64,000 nucleotides of DNA, from assembly GCF_000173415.1 (NCBI RefSeq), contig NZ_ABXW01000053.1, positions 62,001-126,000 on the forward strand, read 5' to 3'. This stretch comes from Providencia alcalifaciens DSM 30120. Lineage in GTDB: Bacteria; Pseudomonadota; Gammaproteobacteria; Enterobacterales; Enterobacteriaceae. The stretch's first letter is position 1, and each line of letters starts with the position of its first letter. The notes under the pieces were generated by a model that did not search any database, was not told the DNA's origin, and worked only from the letters and a program-made list of their open reading frames with translations. Of this stretch, positions 35,981 through 45,200 are shown one piece after another. Position numbers and translations under genes: made by a program.

Positions 35981-36091
35981 GTATTGAAATTACTAACCTT
36001 AACGGAAAATTAAGGTTTAATGTTGGTTTATGGTAATGCTCAGACAATTTCATTAATTTACACCAATATCACTATTGACATGTGTGGACCT

Positions 36092-37183
36092 ATGAAACGT
36101 CTAAGTATTACCTTGATACTGCTTTACTCATTATTTATTTCACCCGCTGCATTGTCTGACACAGTACGATTAAATGTGACTTCCCCCGAGCAGATCACCT
36201 ATGCGGAAACTTTTTCGCTACCGGGGACGTTCGTTGCAAGAAATGAGATCGCTATTGGTTCACCATTGCAACAACAAATGGTGATTGATGTTTTGGTTGA
36301 GGAAGGTCAATGGGTCGAGAAAAATCAGTTGCTCGCGATATTAGAATCTCCGATTCAAAATGCATCGGTTAGCCAACTTCAAGCCGAGACTGAAAAAGCA
36401 ACTGCATATATTAAGCAGCAAAAAGTGGTGGCAGAACAAGCTCAAAAAGAGCTCTCTCGCCTTACACCACTTGCTAAAACAGGTGCTATTTCTACCAATG
36501 ATTTCGAGAAAGCGAAATCAGAGTCATTAGCTGCACTTGCACTCCTAGACGCTAACAAAGCAGAGCTACGCCAGTTACAAGCACAGCTTGTAAAAGAAAA
36601 AAGTCAGCAAGAAAAATCACGTATTGTGGCGCCTATTTCAGGAGTAATCAGTGAGCGGTATGCTATTCGAGGAATGTTATCGGATAACCAATTGCTATTT
36701 AAAATCATTGAAAATGGTGAAATTGAATTTGATGCTTTAGCGCATATTTCTGAATTAAAGCGCTTATCAAGCCTTGAGCGCATTCAATTAAAAATATTAA
36801 ATAATCAAATAATTACAGGTAAATTACGTTACTTATCCCCGAAAATAGATCCTATTTCACAACAAGGACGAATTCGCATTTCACTTGATGAAAATAGAGA
36901 CAATCTTCAAGCGGGTGAATCCGGTACCGCCATTATTTCCAATGCAGAAAAACTGCAAACTACACTTCCATACAGCGCCATTCGCACATTAGATAATGGC
37001 GAAAGGATTATATTTATTGTTGTTAACAATAAAGTGAAACAACAAAAAGTCACCACTGGAAAAATTCACAATGGTCGTATAGAAATCTTATCGCCTATTT
37101 CTAGCGATATATTTGTCGTAACAAATGCCCAAGCATTTTTAACGGAAAATGATACGGTGAGTCCAGTAAAGGATAGACAATGA
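36092..37183 (+). CDS. RND efflux periplasmic adaptor (membrane fusion protein)
   Basis: An approximately 363-residue HlyD/AcrA-type adaptor. The start at ATG 36092 gives a clean signal peptide (MKRLSITLILLYSLFISPAALS); the frame extends further upstream to 36020 but without sense. There is no lipobox cysteine, so it may remain anchored by the uncleaved helix or be free in the periplasm. A lipoyl half (VDVLVEEGQWVEKNQLLAIL), a helical hairpin of about 90 residues and the second lipoyl half (SRIVAPISGVISE) follow. It overlaps the pump gene by 4 bp (ATGA). Confidence 0.9.
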   Translation: MKRLSITLILLYSLFISPAALSDTVRLNVTSPEQITYAETFSLPGTFVARNEIAIGSPLQQQMVIDVLVEEGQWVEKNQLLAILESPIQNASVSQLQAETEKATAYIKQQKVVAEQAQKELSRLTPLAKTGAISTNDFEKAKSESLAALALLDANKAELRQLQAQLVKEKSQQEKSRIVAPISGVISERYAIRGMLSDNQLLFKIIENGEIEFDALAHISELKRLSSLERIQLKILNNQIITGKLRYLSPKIDPISQQGRIRISLDENRDNLQAGESGTAIISNAEKLQTTLPYSAIRTLDNGERIIFIVVNNKVKQQKVTTGKIHNGRIEILSPISSDIFVVTNAQAFLTENDTVSPVKDRQ

Positions 37184-40100
37184 AACTGCAGTTATCTTCA
37201 TGGGCAATTACCCGACCAATTCCTACTCTTGTTATTTTTTTAGCGCTGACGGTTGCGGGAATATTTTCATTCAATCAATTACCTGTGACCGCCAATCCTG
37301 TTATTAATTTTCCGATTGTAACGGTGACAATTACTCAAGATGGTTCCTCTCCAACCGAAATGGAAAATGCGATTACAAAACCCGTTGAGCGGGCAATATC
37401 GGGCATTCCTGGAATTCGACATCTTACATCAACAATTACAGAAGGAATTTCTACCACAACGGTTGAGTTTGATTTAACGATCGATGCCTATATCGCAACA
37501 AATGATATTCGTGAACAAATTGCACAGATCCGCAGTGACTTACCCCAATCCATTGATGAACCATTAATTAATCGCATTGATGTTGAAGGTGGTGCAATAC
37601 TTCGTTATGCGGTTTCCTCTAATCGTCAATCTATCGCCGACTTATCATGGTTTATTGATGACACCGTCAGTAAACAGTTAATTATGGCTCCGGGTGTACA
37701 AAAAGTGAGTCGACTTGGCGGCGCTGACAGTGTTGTACGTATTGAACCTGACGCCAATAAATTAGCGGCATTGCAACTCTCAATAGCAGATATAAATGAG
37801 TTACTAAGAAGCATTCATCAAAATTCTTCTGGCGGTTTATCTAAATACAATGACTTGCAACATACAATTAGGATTTTAGGCGAAAAAAAGGATATAGATG
37901 AAATTAAGAATATCCAGTTACCTATTGGCAACCAGCAATGGATTAAATTAGGGGATATCGCGTCAATTTACCAAGGTCAAAAAGCAACCAAAACCATTTC
38001 CCAATTAAATGGTGACGATGTAGTAGGCTTTGCTGTATTTCGTGCGAAAGGCTCTAGTGATACTGCTGTGGCAAATAATGTTGAATATGAACTTGATAAA
38101 TTAAAACTGAAACACCCAGATATTACCATCCAACTAGTCTCATCAACTGTAAAGTATACTGAATCAAGTTACTATTTAACTATCCAAACATTATTAGAAG
38201 GTGCCTTCTTAACCATTATTATTGTGCTTTTCTTTCTAAAAAGTTGGCGTGCAACGTTAATCGCTGCAATAGCGTTACCATTATCCATTCTTCCTACTTT
38301 TTTTGTTTTAGCTATATTTGGCTATTCACTTAATAGCATTACCCTACTTGCTTTGACATTAGTCATCGGTATTTTAGTGGACGATGCTATTGTTGAAATT
38401 GAAAATATTCAAAAATATATCGAACGAGGTGAACGCCCTTATTTAGCTGCATTGAAAGCATCAGATGCTATCGGTTTTGCCATTGTTGCTATAACGTTAA
38501 CTATCATTGCAGTCTTTTTGCCGGTTAGCTTTATTGGCGGCTTCGTTGGTAAATACTTCGTACCATTTGGCATTACTGTCTCTGCGGCTGTTTTGTCTTC
38601 CTTATTAGTTGCTCGCTTAGTCACGCCATTAATGGCAGCCTATTTACTGTTACCGACTAAAAAACAGCAGAGTAAACACGTTATTCCTAACTGGATAAAT
38701 CGATATATTCGCTTGTTAATGATGACATTAAAGCATAGGAAAATTGCGCTTTCGCTTGCTTTCATCTTTCTAATCGGCTCCATTTCCAGTATTGCTTATT
38801 TACCCATTGGCTTTATGCCTAACGGTGATATTAGTGTTAGCCAGATTGACGTTGAGCTCCCGCCCGGAACACCCGTTGAAGAAACACAAAAAGCGGTTCG
38901 GAATATGGCGGAAAAATTGAAAGAACGTACTGAAGTTGAATCAATTTATACCATTGCAGGTATAAGCGATGATGCCGATGGAATAGCTCAACATAAGGGT
39001 CAGATAATTCTGACATTAACCTCCCCAAATGAACGCGAAATGTCACAAAAACAATTTGAGAATTCAATTGCGCATTTCTTACAACAAACGCCCGATGCCC
39101 GTTATACCTTCAGTAACAGTGATGGTAGCAAAGAATTTTCATTAACCTTTACTGGCGCTAACCCAAAAGAGCTAGAAACTCAGATGCATAAACTGCGGGA
39201 TAGCATCGCTAACATTAAAGGTATTAATAATGTCCGTGTTATTAAACCTCTTTTACGAAAAGAGCTTATTGTCACCCCTAATTTACAAGATTTAGGTCGA
39301 ACTGCAGTTAATGTGGAAGAAATAGCTAGCACATTAAGAATTGCAACTATGGGTGAAAATAACTCTCGTAGTGCAAAATTTAATTTGCCAGAAAGACAAC
39401 TCACGTTACAAGTTATTTTGCCTGACAACCAAAAAAATAATGTGGATGTCTTAAATAATCTCTATGTCCGAAGCGATGGTGAAAAAGCGGTCCCAATTAA
39501 ATCGGTTACCCATATTGATTTTAGCGATGGTCCATCACAAATTGATCGTATTAATCGTGCGAGAAAAATGTCTATTGAAGGAAATTTAGACGGATTATCA
39601 CTTGGTGAAGCATTAGAAAGTGTAACTACTCTTCCTGAATATCAGTCACTGCCAAAAAGCATTGAACCATTAGAGTATGGGGATATGGAATTTATGCTGG
39701 ATATGTTTGAGCGGTTCAGTACAACTATGTTTTTTAGTGTGTTGTTAGTGTTTGCCATACTCATTATTTTGTTTAAGGACTTCATGCAACCTATAACAAT
39801 TTTAGTTGCTCTTCCATTCTCCATTGGCGGTGCCATTATTGCTTTAGTGTTGTATGGCGCCATGATAGATCTCCCGGTTATCATTGGTATTTTAATGTTG
39901 ATGGGGATCGTCACTAAAAACTCGATTCTTTTAGTTGAATTTATTCTTGAAAAAGAGCGTTCAGGATTAAATAGACAAGAAGCCATTATCGAAGCTGGGC
40001 AAGAACGAATCCGTCCTATTATTATGACCACATTTGCTATGATTGCGGGAATGGTTCCTTTAGTGCTTACAACAGGTGCGGATGCCGGATTTAGAGCCCC

Positions 40101-40266
40101 GATGGCAATTGCGGTCATCGGTGGATTAATGAGTTCTACAGTGCTCAGTTTGTTGTTTGTACCTGTAATTTATAGCTTAATGGATGACTTGAAGAAAAAA
40201 ATACTGCCATTATTGGCAAAATGCACCTCTGTCACACAAGCGGATAGAAACATAAAGCATTGGTAG
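37180..40266 (+). CDS. RND-family multidrug efflux pump inner-membrane subunit
   Basis: A 1028-residue HAE1-type RND pump with 12 helices and two large periplasmic loops. The proton-relay pair D401/D402 lies in GILVDDAIVEIENI (helix 4), and the second half repeats the fold with MLMGIVTKNSILLVEF. Related to MdtB/MdtC and MexF-type pumps. With the adaptor it should form a tripartite pump exporting small molecules using the proton gradient. No outer-membrane channel gene is adjacent, so TolC is the likely partner. Regulator not in the operon. Confidence 0.93.
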   Translation: MKLQLSSWAITRPIPTLVIFLALTVAGIFSFNQLPVTANPVINFPIVTVTITQDGSSPTEMENAITKPVERAISGIPGIRHLTSTITEGISTTTVEFDLTIDAYIATNDIREQIAQIRSDLPQSIDEPLINRIDVEGGAILRYAVSSNRQSIADLSWFIDDTVSKQLIMAPGVQKVSRLGGADSVVRIEPDANKLAALQLSIADINELLRSIHQNSSGGLSKYNDLQHTIRILGEKKDIDEIKNIQLPIGNQQWIKLGDIASIYQGQKATKTISQLNGDDVVGFAVFRAKGSSDTAVANNVEYELDKLKLKHPDITIQLVSSTVKYTESSYYLTIQTLLEGAFLTIIIVLFFLKSWRATLIAAIALPLSILPTFFVLAIFGYSLNSITLLALTLVIGILVDDAIVEIENIQKYIERGERPYLAALKASDAIGFAIVAITLTIIAVFLPVSFIGGFVGKYFVPFGITVSAAVLSSLLVARLVTPLMAAYLLLPTKKQQSKHVIPNWINRYIRLLMMTLKHRKIALSLAFIFLIGSISSIAYLPIGFMPNGDISVSQIDVELPPGTPVEETQKAVRNMAEKLKERTEVESIYTIAGISDDADGIAQHKGQIILTLTSPNEREMSQKQFENSIAHFLQQTPDARYTFSNSDGSKEFSLTFTGANPKELETQMHKLRDSIANIKGINNVRVIKPLLRKELIVTPNLQDLGRTAVNVEEIASTLRIATMGENNSRSAKFNLPERQLTLQVILPDNQKNNVDVLNNLYVRSDGEKAVPIKSVTHIDFSDGPSQIDRINRARKMSIEGNLDGLSLGEALESVTTLPEYQSLPKSIEPLEYGDMEFMLDMFERFSTTMFFSVLLVFAILIILFKDFMQPITILVALPFSIGGAIIALVLYGAMIDLPVIIGILMLMGIVTKNSILLVEFILEKERSGLNRQEAIIEAGQERIRPIIMTTFAMIAGMVPLVLTTGADAGFRAPMAIAVIGGLMSSTVLSLLFVPVIYSLMDDLKKKILPLLAKCTSVTQADRNIKHW

Positions 40267-40385
40267 GATGAAATGCACTCTATACTTGGTGAATACTTTA
40301 ATTGAGCAATAATTATTTTTTGATTACTCGCTCAAGTTTATTTCCATGCGAAGAATTACACGTTAAAGGTACCCAAGTAAACACA

Positions 40386-40417
40386 AAAAATAGCTGACTC
40401 ACTTGTCAGCTATTTTT
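40386..40417. terminator. Bidirectional terminator RND / leuE
   Basis: AAAAATAGCTGAC (40386-40398) pairs with GTCAGCTATTTTT (40405-40417), loop TCACTT. T runs on both strands serve convergent genes. Confidence 0.9.
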
Positions 40418-40436
40418 AATAATTATTTGTATTTTA

Positions 40437-41078
40437 TTAAGCGGTTAGCGCTAATTTAGCGCCAAACATTAAGAAAACAGCGCCAATACAACTATTAGAG
40501 AATTTGGACAATTTCTTATTATGTTTCACCATATTCGTTACAGCAACGGCACCAAATATCAGCATAGATAAATAAAACATACTACAGGCTTCTAATATTA
40601 CGCCTAATACAAAAAATGGAACGCCTGCATTTGGATAGCTAGGATCAATAAACTGAATAAAAAATGAAACATAGAAAATGATCATTTTAGGATTCAATAA
40701 GCTTAAAAAGACTGCTTTTTTATACGTTCCTTTTGTTTCCAAGATAATTTCATTAGCATCTGTGGAAGATTCTTTTTTATGTAACACTGAATATAATGTT
40801 TTGATACCTAAGTAAAATAAGTAGGTAGCCCCTGCATACTTGATCACACTAAAAAAGATTGGCGATGTTTTGACTAAAGACGCAACACCTAGAAATGACA
40901 AAAAAATGAGCAAAGCATCGCCAGTAAAAACCCCCAGAGCTGCTTTATAGCCATTCTTTACACCATATTTTGCGCTACTCGTTAAAACAAATAAAGAATT
41001 AGGTCCTGGTACCAGTGTAATAAAAATAACACCGATAAGGTAAGTCCATAAGTTTGTGATACCCAGATTTTCAAGCAT
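40437..41078 (-). CDS. leuE: Leucine exporter LeuE (LysE/RhtB family)
   Basis: A 213-residue exporter with six helices, matching E. coli LeuE/YeaS (212 residues). Shared landmarks: NLWTYLIGVIFITLVPGPNSLFVL at the start, ALGVFTGDALLIFLSFLGVASLVKT and LLNPKMIIFYVSFFIQFIDP. It exports leucine and analogues from the cytoplasm. It is divergent from azlCD, another branched-chain amino acid export system, across a 461-bp regulatory region. In E. coli leuE is activated by Lrp. Confidence 0.9.
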   Translation of the reverse strand: MLENLGITNLWTYLIGVIFITLVPGPNSLFVLTSSAKYGVKNGYKAALGVFTGDALLIFLSFLGVASLVKTSPIFFSVIKYAGATYLFYLGIKTLYSVLHKKESSTDANEIILETKGTYKKAVFLSLLNPKMIIFYVSFFIQFIDPSYPNAGVPFFVLGVILEACSMFYLSMLIFGAVAVTNMVKHNKKLSKFSNSCIGAVFLMFGAKLALTA

Positions 41079-41539
41079 AGGAAACCCGCTAACTCAATAA
41101 AAGTTATAACAATTAATTCACATTTATACTGAATGGATACTATGATACACACCTTTAAATTTTAATGAAAGATATCACCAATCAGGAATGATAATACAAT
41201 ATATAACTTCAGAATTACCACTAAAATGCAGTTTATTGAATAAGTTTTAAGGGTATAATTCAGAGTTAAATATTGAACAAAAACATTTAATCAGCAGGAT
41301 GCTGAAAATATTTCTTAAGCAGTAAAAAAATTCAATAACCAATAAAAAGCCAGCATTTAAAACCAATTAAATGGCATTAATAGAGGTAGTGATTTGTTGA
41401 ATATTTCAGGATATAACAATGGATATCTGCAACGTATCAAATAATGATTCTTTACCCTAAATACCTGTAGATAAATCAATGCTGTTTTTTTAGATTTTTA
41501 TTTAATGAATTCAATTTTCAACATACAGGATGCACATCA
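41079..41539. other. Divergent regulatory region leuE / azlCD
   Basis: A 461-bp AT-rich gap between two branched-chain amino acid exporters. No ORF is credible. CAGCAGGATGCTG near 41294-41306 is a short inverted repeat followed by GAAAATATTTCTT, loosely Lrp-site-like; this is only suggestive. Confidence 0.4.
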
Positions 41540-42241
41540 ATGTCGTCTCAACAATCAAAGCCATGGCAACGTGCAATGATGGATGGAGCAGTTCATACAT
41601 TACCGTTAAATCTTGCAGTTATTCCTTGGGGGATCCTTGCTGGATCTATGGCCATCGAAACGGGTCTTTCTTTCTGGCAAAGCATCGCCATGTCCGCAAT
41701 GGTTTTTGCCGGTGCGGCTCAATTAGTTACCTTAGGGCTACTTAATTCCGGTGCTGGGTATATTACTATTGTGATTTCTGTTTTTTTTATCACATCCCAA
41801 CACCTTTTATATGGGCTAACGATGCGCCCTTACGTTAAAGACTTCACAACGCCACAGCGTTTAAGTATTGGCTTTTTATTAACAGATGAGCTATTTGCGA
41901 TTAGTGCAGCAAAACGCCAAGCCTTGAGCTTTGCTTATCTATTTGGAGCAGGCTTTAGTTTTTATCTCGTGTGGTTCATCACCAGCTTATGCGGCATTGT
42001 GATGGCAAATTTAATCGGTGATTTAAGTAAATTACACTTAGATTTTTCGGTGGTTGCGACACTATTAGCCATCGTAGTTCCACTCACGAGGAAAATAAGT
42101 ACAGCTTGTGGAGTTCTCTTTTCATTAATTGTTGCAATTACCCTGTCAATGTATTCAATCAGTAGTGCAATTGTTATTGCGGGTGTTGGTGGAATGTTTG
42201 TCTCAGTGGGTGTTTCTCGCGTATTAGGGGAAGAAAAATGA
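41540..42241 (+). CDS. azlC: AzlC/YgaZ-family branched-chain amino acid exporter, large subunit
   Basis: A 233-residue membrane protein of the AzlC family. It opens with a polar stretch and then LPLNLAVIPWGILAG (about 21-35), with FAGAAQLVTLGLL and SQHLLYGLTMRPYVKD typical of the family. With AzlD (YgaZ-YgaH in E. coli) it exports valine and related amino acids through the inner membrane. AGGATG precedes the ATG. It overlaps azlD by 4 bp. Confidence 0.92.
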   Translation: MSSQQSKPWQRAMMDGAVHTLPLNLAVIPWGILAGSMAIETGLSFWQSIAMSAMVFAGAAQLVTLGLLNSGAGYITIVISVFFITSQHLLYGLTMRPYVKDFTTPQRLSIGFLLTDELFAISAAKRQALSFAYLFGAGFSFYLVWFITSLCGIVMANLIGDLSKLHLDFSVVATLLAIVVPLTRKISTACGVLFSLIVAITLSMYSISSAIVIAGVGGMFVSVGVSRVLGEEK

Positions 42242-42552
42242 TCTGGTTTTTAATTCTTAGTTTAACTGCTGTCGTTTTTTCTCTACGCTATGTTTTTCTT
42301 ATTCCACAATTACCAATACGGTTACCGCTCATTGTACGACAAGCACTCAGCTATTCAGCGCCTTGTTTATTAACTGCAATTTGTGCTCCTGTCATTTTGC
42401 TCGAAAACCATGAACTTCGGAGTTTTCCTGATAATCCTTATCTCTGGGGAGCACTATTCTGCGTTGTGGCGGCATCCTTCCTTAAAAATATGCTCATCAC
42501 AGTCGGATTAACATTAGTGTTTTTCTATGGGTTAATTTACTTTATAGGTTAA
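42238..42552 (+). CDS. azlD: AzlD/YgaH-family branched-chain amino acid exporter, small subunit
   Basis: A 104-residue protein with four hydrophobic helices of the AzlD family (ALSYSAPCLLTAICAPVIL is typical). It starts inside the end of azlC (ATGA overlap), so the two are translationally coupled and form one exporter. A hairpin follows at 42608-42641. Confidence 0.9.
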   Translation: MIWFLILSLTAVVFSLRYVFLIPQLPIRLPLIVRQALSYSAPCLLTAICAPVILLENHELRSFPDNPYLWGALFCVVAASFLKNMLITVGLTLVFFYGLIYFIG

Positions 42553-42607
42553 CTTGATAGCAGTGAAAGATTGAGTCATCGATAATGGATCGCTACCCGC
42601 CAAGAAT

Positions 42608-42641
42608 TTATAAAGCATTGGAAGCCTCCTTTGCTTTATAA
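42608..42641 (+). terminator. Hairpin after azlCD
   Basis: TTATAAAGCA (42608-42617) pairs with TGCTTTATAA (42632-42641). There is no clear T tract, so it may be a weak or Rho-assisted terminator. Confidence 0.45.
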
Positions 42642-42699
42642 TAAAACCTCATAGCTAATCAAAGCTTATTTTTAATCGATCCGTTGGATAAATGACCCC

Positions 42700-43167
42700 A
42701 TGCTAAATAACTACGTTTTACGAAGTGTTCGTTATATGTTGGATTTGAGCGACGCTCAGATGGTTACAATCGTAAAACTTGCAGACCTAACAGTCACTAA
42801 AGAAGAAATGAATCTGTGGCTAAAAAAAGATACCGACCCTGATTATGTTGAATGTAATGACGTTGTACTTGGTCACTTTCTGAATGGATTGATTTACCAT
42901 CGCCGTGGTAAAGATGAAAATCGCCCCGCCCCTGACGTTGAAGCTAGAATCAACAACAATATTATTTTCAAAAAATTACGAGTTGCTTTTGAACTAAAAG
43001 ACGTTGACCTACTGGATATTTATCAATCCGTTGATTTCCGCATTTCCAAGCCAGAATTGAGTGCCATTTTCCGCAATCCTGAACATAAAAATTATCGTGA
43101 ATGTGGTGACCAGCTATTACGTTATCTCTTAAAAGGGTTAACCCTGCGCTTACGCAAAAATAAATAA
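42700..43167 (+). CDS. yehS: DUF1456 protein YehS
   Basis: A 155-residue cytoplasmic protein matching E. coli YehS (156 residues) along its length. It consists of two DUF1456 repeats, each with the pattern (I/L)LRSVRYML...FLNGLIYHRRGKDE and FKKLRVAFELKDVDLLDI...ECGDQLLRYLLKGL. Function unknown; it may bind nucleic acid by fold analogy, which is not established. Stands alone between azlD and a terminator. Confidence 0.93.
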   Translation: MLNNYVLRSVRYMLDLSDAQMVTIVKLADLTVTKEEMNLWLKKDTDPDYVECNDVVLGHFLNGLIYHRRGKDENRPAPDVEARINNNIIFKKLRVAFELKDVDLLDIYQSVDFRISKPELSAIFRNPEHKNYRECGDQLLRYLLKGLTLRLRKNK

Positions 43168-43184
43168 CTCACCTCGCAAAGAAA

Positions 43185-43206
43185 AGGCTGATAGCGATAT
43201 CAGCCT
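43185..43206. terminator. Bidirectional terminator yehS / LysR
   Basis: AGGCTGATA (43185-43193), loop GCGA, TATCAGCCT (43198-43206), overlapping the stop of the convergent LysR gene. Confidence 0.8.
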
Positions 43207-44095
43207 AAATATTTTGCAATAAATATGTCAAAAAGATATCAATCTTCGGAGAAAGTGAACGCTTTGACGCATAAATTGCACGCAGCTCAATCGGTGCAGG
43301 ATGCATCCCATTGATATCAATTTCCACTAGTTTTCCTGCCTGAACAGCTGACTGACACGCCTCTTTTGAAAGAATTGCCACCCCCAATCCATTTATTGCC
43401 GCAGCGCTGGCAAGGATGCCACTATTCACACGGTATTGGCTGTTTATATGAATTTTTTTTAGCTGCCCATTAGGCGTAATAAAAACCCATGGTTGCCCCT
43501 GCAATGCACTTAAACTCGTGATGCAGGGCATTTGGCTTAATGCATCTAGCGTTGTGGGTTGTCCATATTGTTCAATAAGTTTAGGCGCGACGACGACAAT
43601 ACTTTCCCATGATTTAATCAACTGCGAGTGATAGCTACTATCTATCAATTCACCTCGATGAAAAGTCAGTAATAAGTCCACATCATCACCAATAACATCC
43701 AACGGCGCTAACTGCGTATCACAGTGAATGGTCAGGTCGGGGTGAGCGAGTGCAAATTGAGCCAGACTATCTGCAAATAATAAACTGCCAGATTCACTTG
43801 GAATTGTTAACCGTAAAGTCCCACTCAATGTATCTGGAGCACTAATTTGCTGTAGTGTCTCATCTAATTCACAGTACAGTTTTTGACTTTTATTCAGTAA
43901 TAACGTGCCCTGCTCTGTTAAGCGCATTTGTCGTGTAGTTCGTTCAATTAATCGACAATGAAGTTGACCTTCAAGTAACTTAATTTGTCGGCTCACATTT
44001 GATGTTGGCATCGAAAGTTGCCTTGCTACATTAGCGAAACTTCCTTGCGTTGCAACCGCAATAAATACTTTAAGTAAATTAAGATCAACAGACAT
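43205..44095 (-). CDS. LysR-family transcriptional regulator
   Basis: A 296-residue LysR regulator of the DmlR/YafC-like branch. The winged helix-turn-helix is at the start (VATQGSFANVARQLSMPTSNVSRQIKLLEGQL), with ERTTRQMRLTEQG in the wing. The effector domain begins near LSGTLRLTIPSE (about 88). It lies 44 bp after the accA paralogue on the same strand and may be co-transcribed with it; a link between them is inference. Confidence 0.9.
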   Translation of the reverse strand: MSVDLNLLKVFIAVATQGSFANVARQLSMPTSNVSRQIKLLEGQLHCRLIERTTRQMRLTEQGTLLLNKSQKLYCELDETLQQISAPDTLSGTLRLTIPSESGSLLFADSLAQFALAHPDLTIHCDTQLAPLDVIGDDVDLLLTFHRGELIDSSYHSQLIKSWESIVVVAPKLIEQYGQPTTLDALSQMPCITSLSALQGQPWVFITPNGQLKKIHINSQYRVNSGILASAAAINGLGVAILSKEACQSAVQAGKLVEIDINGMHPAPIELRAIYASKRSLSPKIDIFLTYLLQNI

Positions 44096-44139
44096 TCTTC
44101 AGCCTAATTCCAGCATTAATCAATACTTCACTAATAACA

Positions 44140-45099
44140 CTAGCAATAACCAAATTCCATTATTTTTTGGTAACGCTGCTCGAGCAGTGCTGCTTCATCT
44201 AATAGACTAAGTTGGTTTAAATCCTCAATAAGTTGCTGCTTCAGATTTTGTGCGGCTAATGAATAATTTCGATGAGCACCACCTAAAGGTTCAGGAATAA
44301 TAACGTCAATAATTCCTAACTCTTTTAACCTCGGTGCGGTCATACCCATCACCTCAGCTGCAATTTGTGCCTTCTGGGAATCTTTCCATAAAATAGACGC
44401 ACAGCCTTCTGGGGATATTGCAGCATATGTGCTGTATTCTAACATGTTAATTCGGTCGCCCACGCCAATTCCTAATGCACCGCCAGAACACCCTTCTCCC
44501 GTAATCACACAAATAATTGGCGTTTTGAGACAGGACATTTCTTGTATATTACGTGCAATAGCTTCTGCTTGACCCCGTTCCTCAGCCCCAACGCCAGGAT
44601 AAGCGCCCGCAGAATCAATAAAAGTAATAACGGGCAATTTAAACCTTTCCGCCATTTTCATTAGTCTTAACGCTTTGCGGTATCCTTCAGAGGATGGCAT
44701 GCCAAAATTACGTTTCACTTTTTCTTTCGTATCTCGCCCTTTTTGCTGCCCGATGACCATGACTGCTCGCCCGTCTAATCGCGCCAATCCACCAACAAGT
44801 GCTTTGTCGTCAGCAAATGCGCGATCTCCCGCTAATTCTTGAAATTCAGTAAATATAAGGGAAATATAATCAAGCGTGTATGGTCGTAGTGGATGGCGAG
44901 CGAGTTGCACGACTTCCCATGCACCGAGTGAAGCGAAAATATTTTCGGTCAGTGCATGACATTTTTTTTCTAATAATTGAATTTCCTCATCAAGCTTTAT
45001 TTCAGAGGGATGACCTTTTTGCTTGAAAGCATTCAGAGCTTCAATCTTTTCCTGAAGTTCAATAATCGGTTTTTCAAATGCAAGAAAATGGTTAGACAT
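44140..45099 (-). CDS. accA: Divergent acetyl-CoA carboxylase carboxyltransferase alpha subunit (accA paralogue)
   Basis: A 319-residue AccA, the same length as the E. coli protein and alignable throughout. AccA with AccD transfers carboxyl from biotin to acetyl-CoA. The core is kept ([49 protein letters not shown]), but near-invariant loops differ: [10 protein letters not shown] for FIDTPGAYPG, and [15 protein letters not shown] for GEGGSGGALAIGVGD. The oxyanion glycine pair SGG is retained. Start ATG 45099 has AAGG five bases upstream. Housekeeping accA normally follows dnaE; this copy is isolated between a LysR and a GNAT gene, so it is probably a second copy. An inhibitor-resistant or specialised subunit is possible. 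Confidence 0.88.
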   Translation of the reverse strand: MSNHFLAFEKPIIELQEKIEALNAFKQKGHPSEIKLDEEIQLLEKKCHALTENIFASLGAWEVVQLARHPLRPYTLDYISLIFTEFQELAGDRAFADDKALVGGLARLDGRAVMVIGQQKGRDTKEKVKRNFGMPSSEGYRKALRLMKMAERFKLPVITFIDSAGAYPGVGAEERGQAEAIARNIQEMSCLKTPIICVITGEGCSGGALGIGVGDRINMLEYSTYAAISPEGCASILWKDSQKAQIAAEVMGMTAPRLKELGIIDVIIPEPLGGAHRNYSLAAQNLKQQLIEDLNQLSLLDEAALLEQRYQKIMEFGYC

Positions 45100-45144
45100 A
45101 GTGACCTTAAAATTAACCAAACAATTTTAAGAGTCTACTAAGGG

Positions 45145-45181
45145 AATTAATCCTATTCTATGGATAAGAATAGGATTAATT
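45145..45181. repeat. Perfect 15-bp inverted repeat hairpin
   Basis: AATTAATCCTATTCT (45145-45159) and AGAATAGGATTAATT (45167-45181) with a seven-base loop lie between the GNAT gene and the accA paralogue. There is no T tract, so it may be an mRNA-stabilising hairpin, a Rho-assisted terminator or an operator. Confidence 0.55.
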
Positions 45182-45200
45182 GTTATCGAAAATGGGATAA

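Noticed and set aside
39642-40118. 158-codon minus-strand ORF within the RND pump gene
   Set aside because: Antisense shadow of a conserved transmembrane region; composition mirrors the hydrophobic codons of the sense strand.
41294-41330. Lrp-like site between leuE and azlC
   Set aside because: The match to the degenerate Lrp consensus is too loose in AT-rich DNA to claim as a feature.
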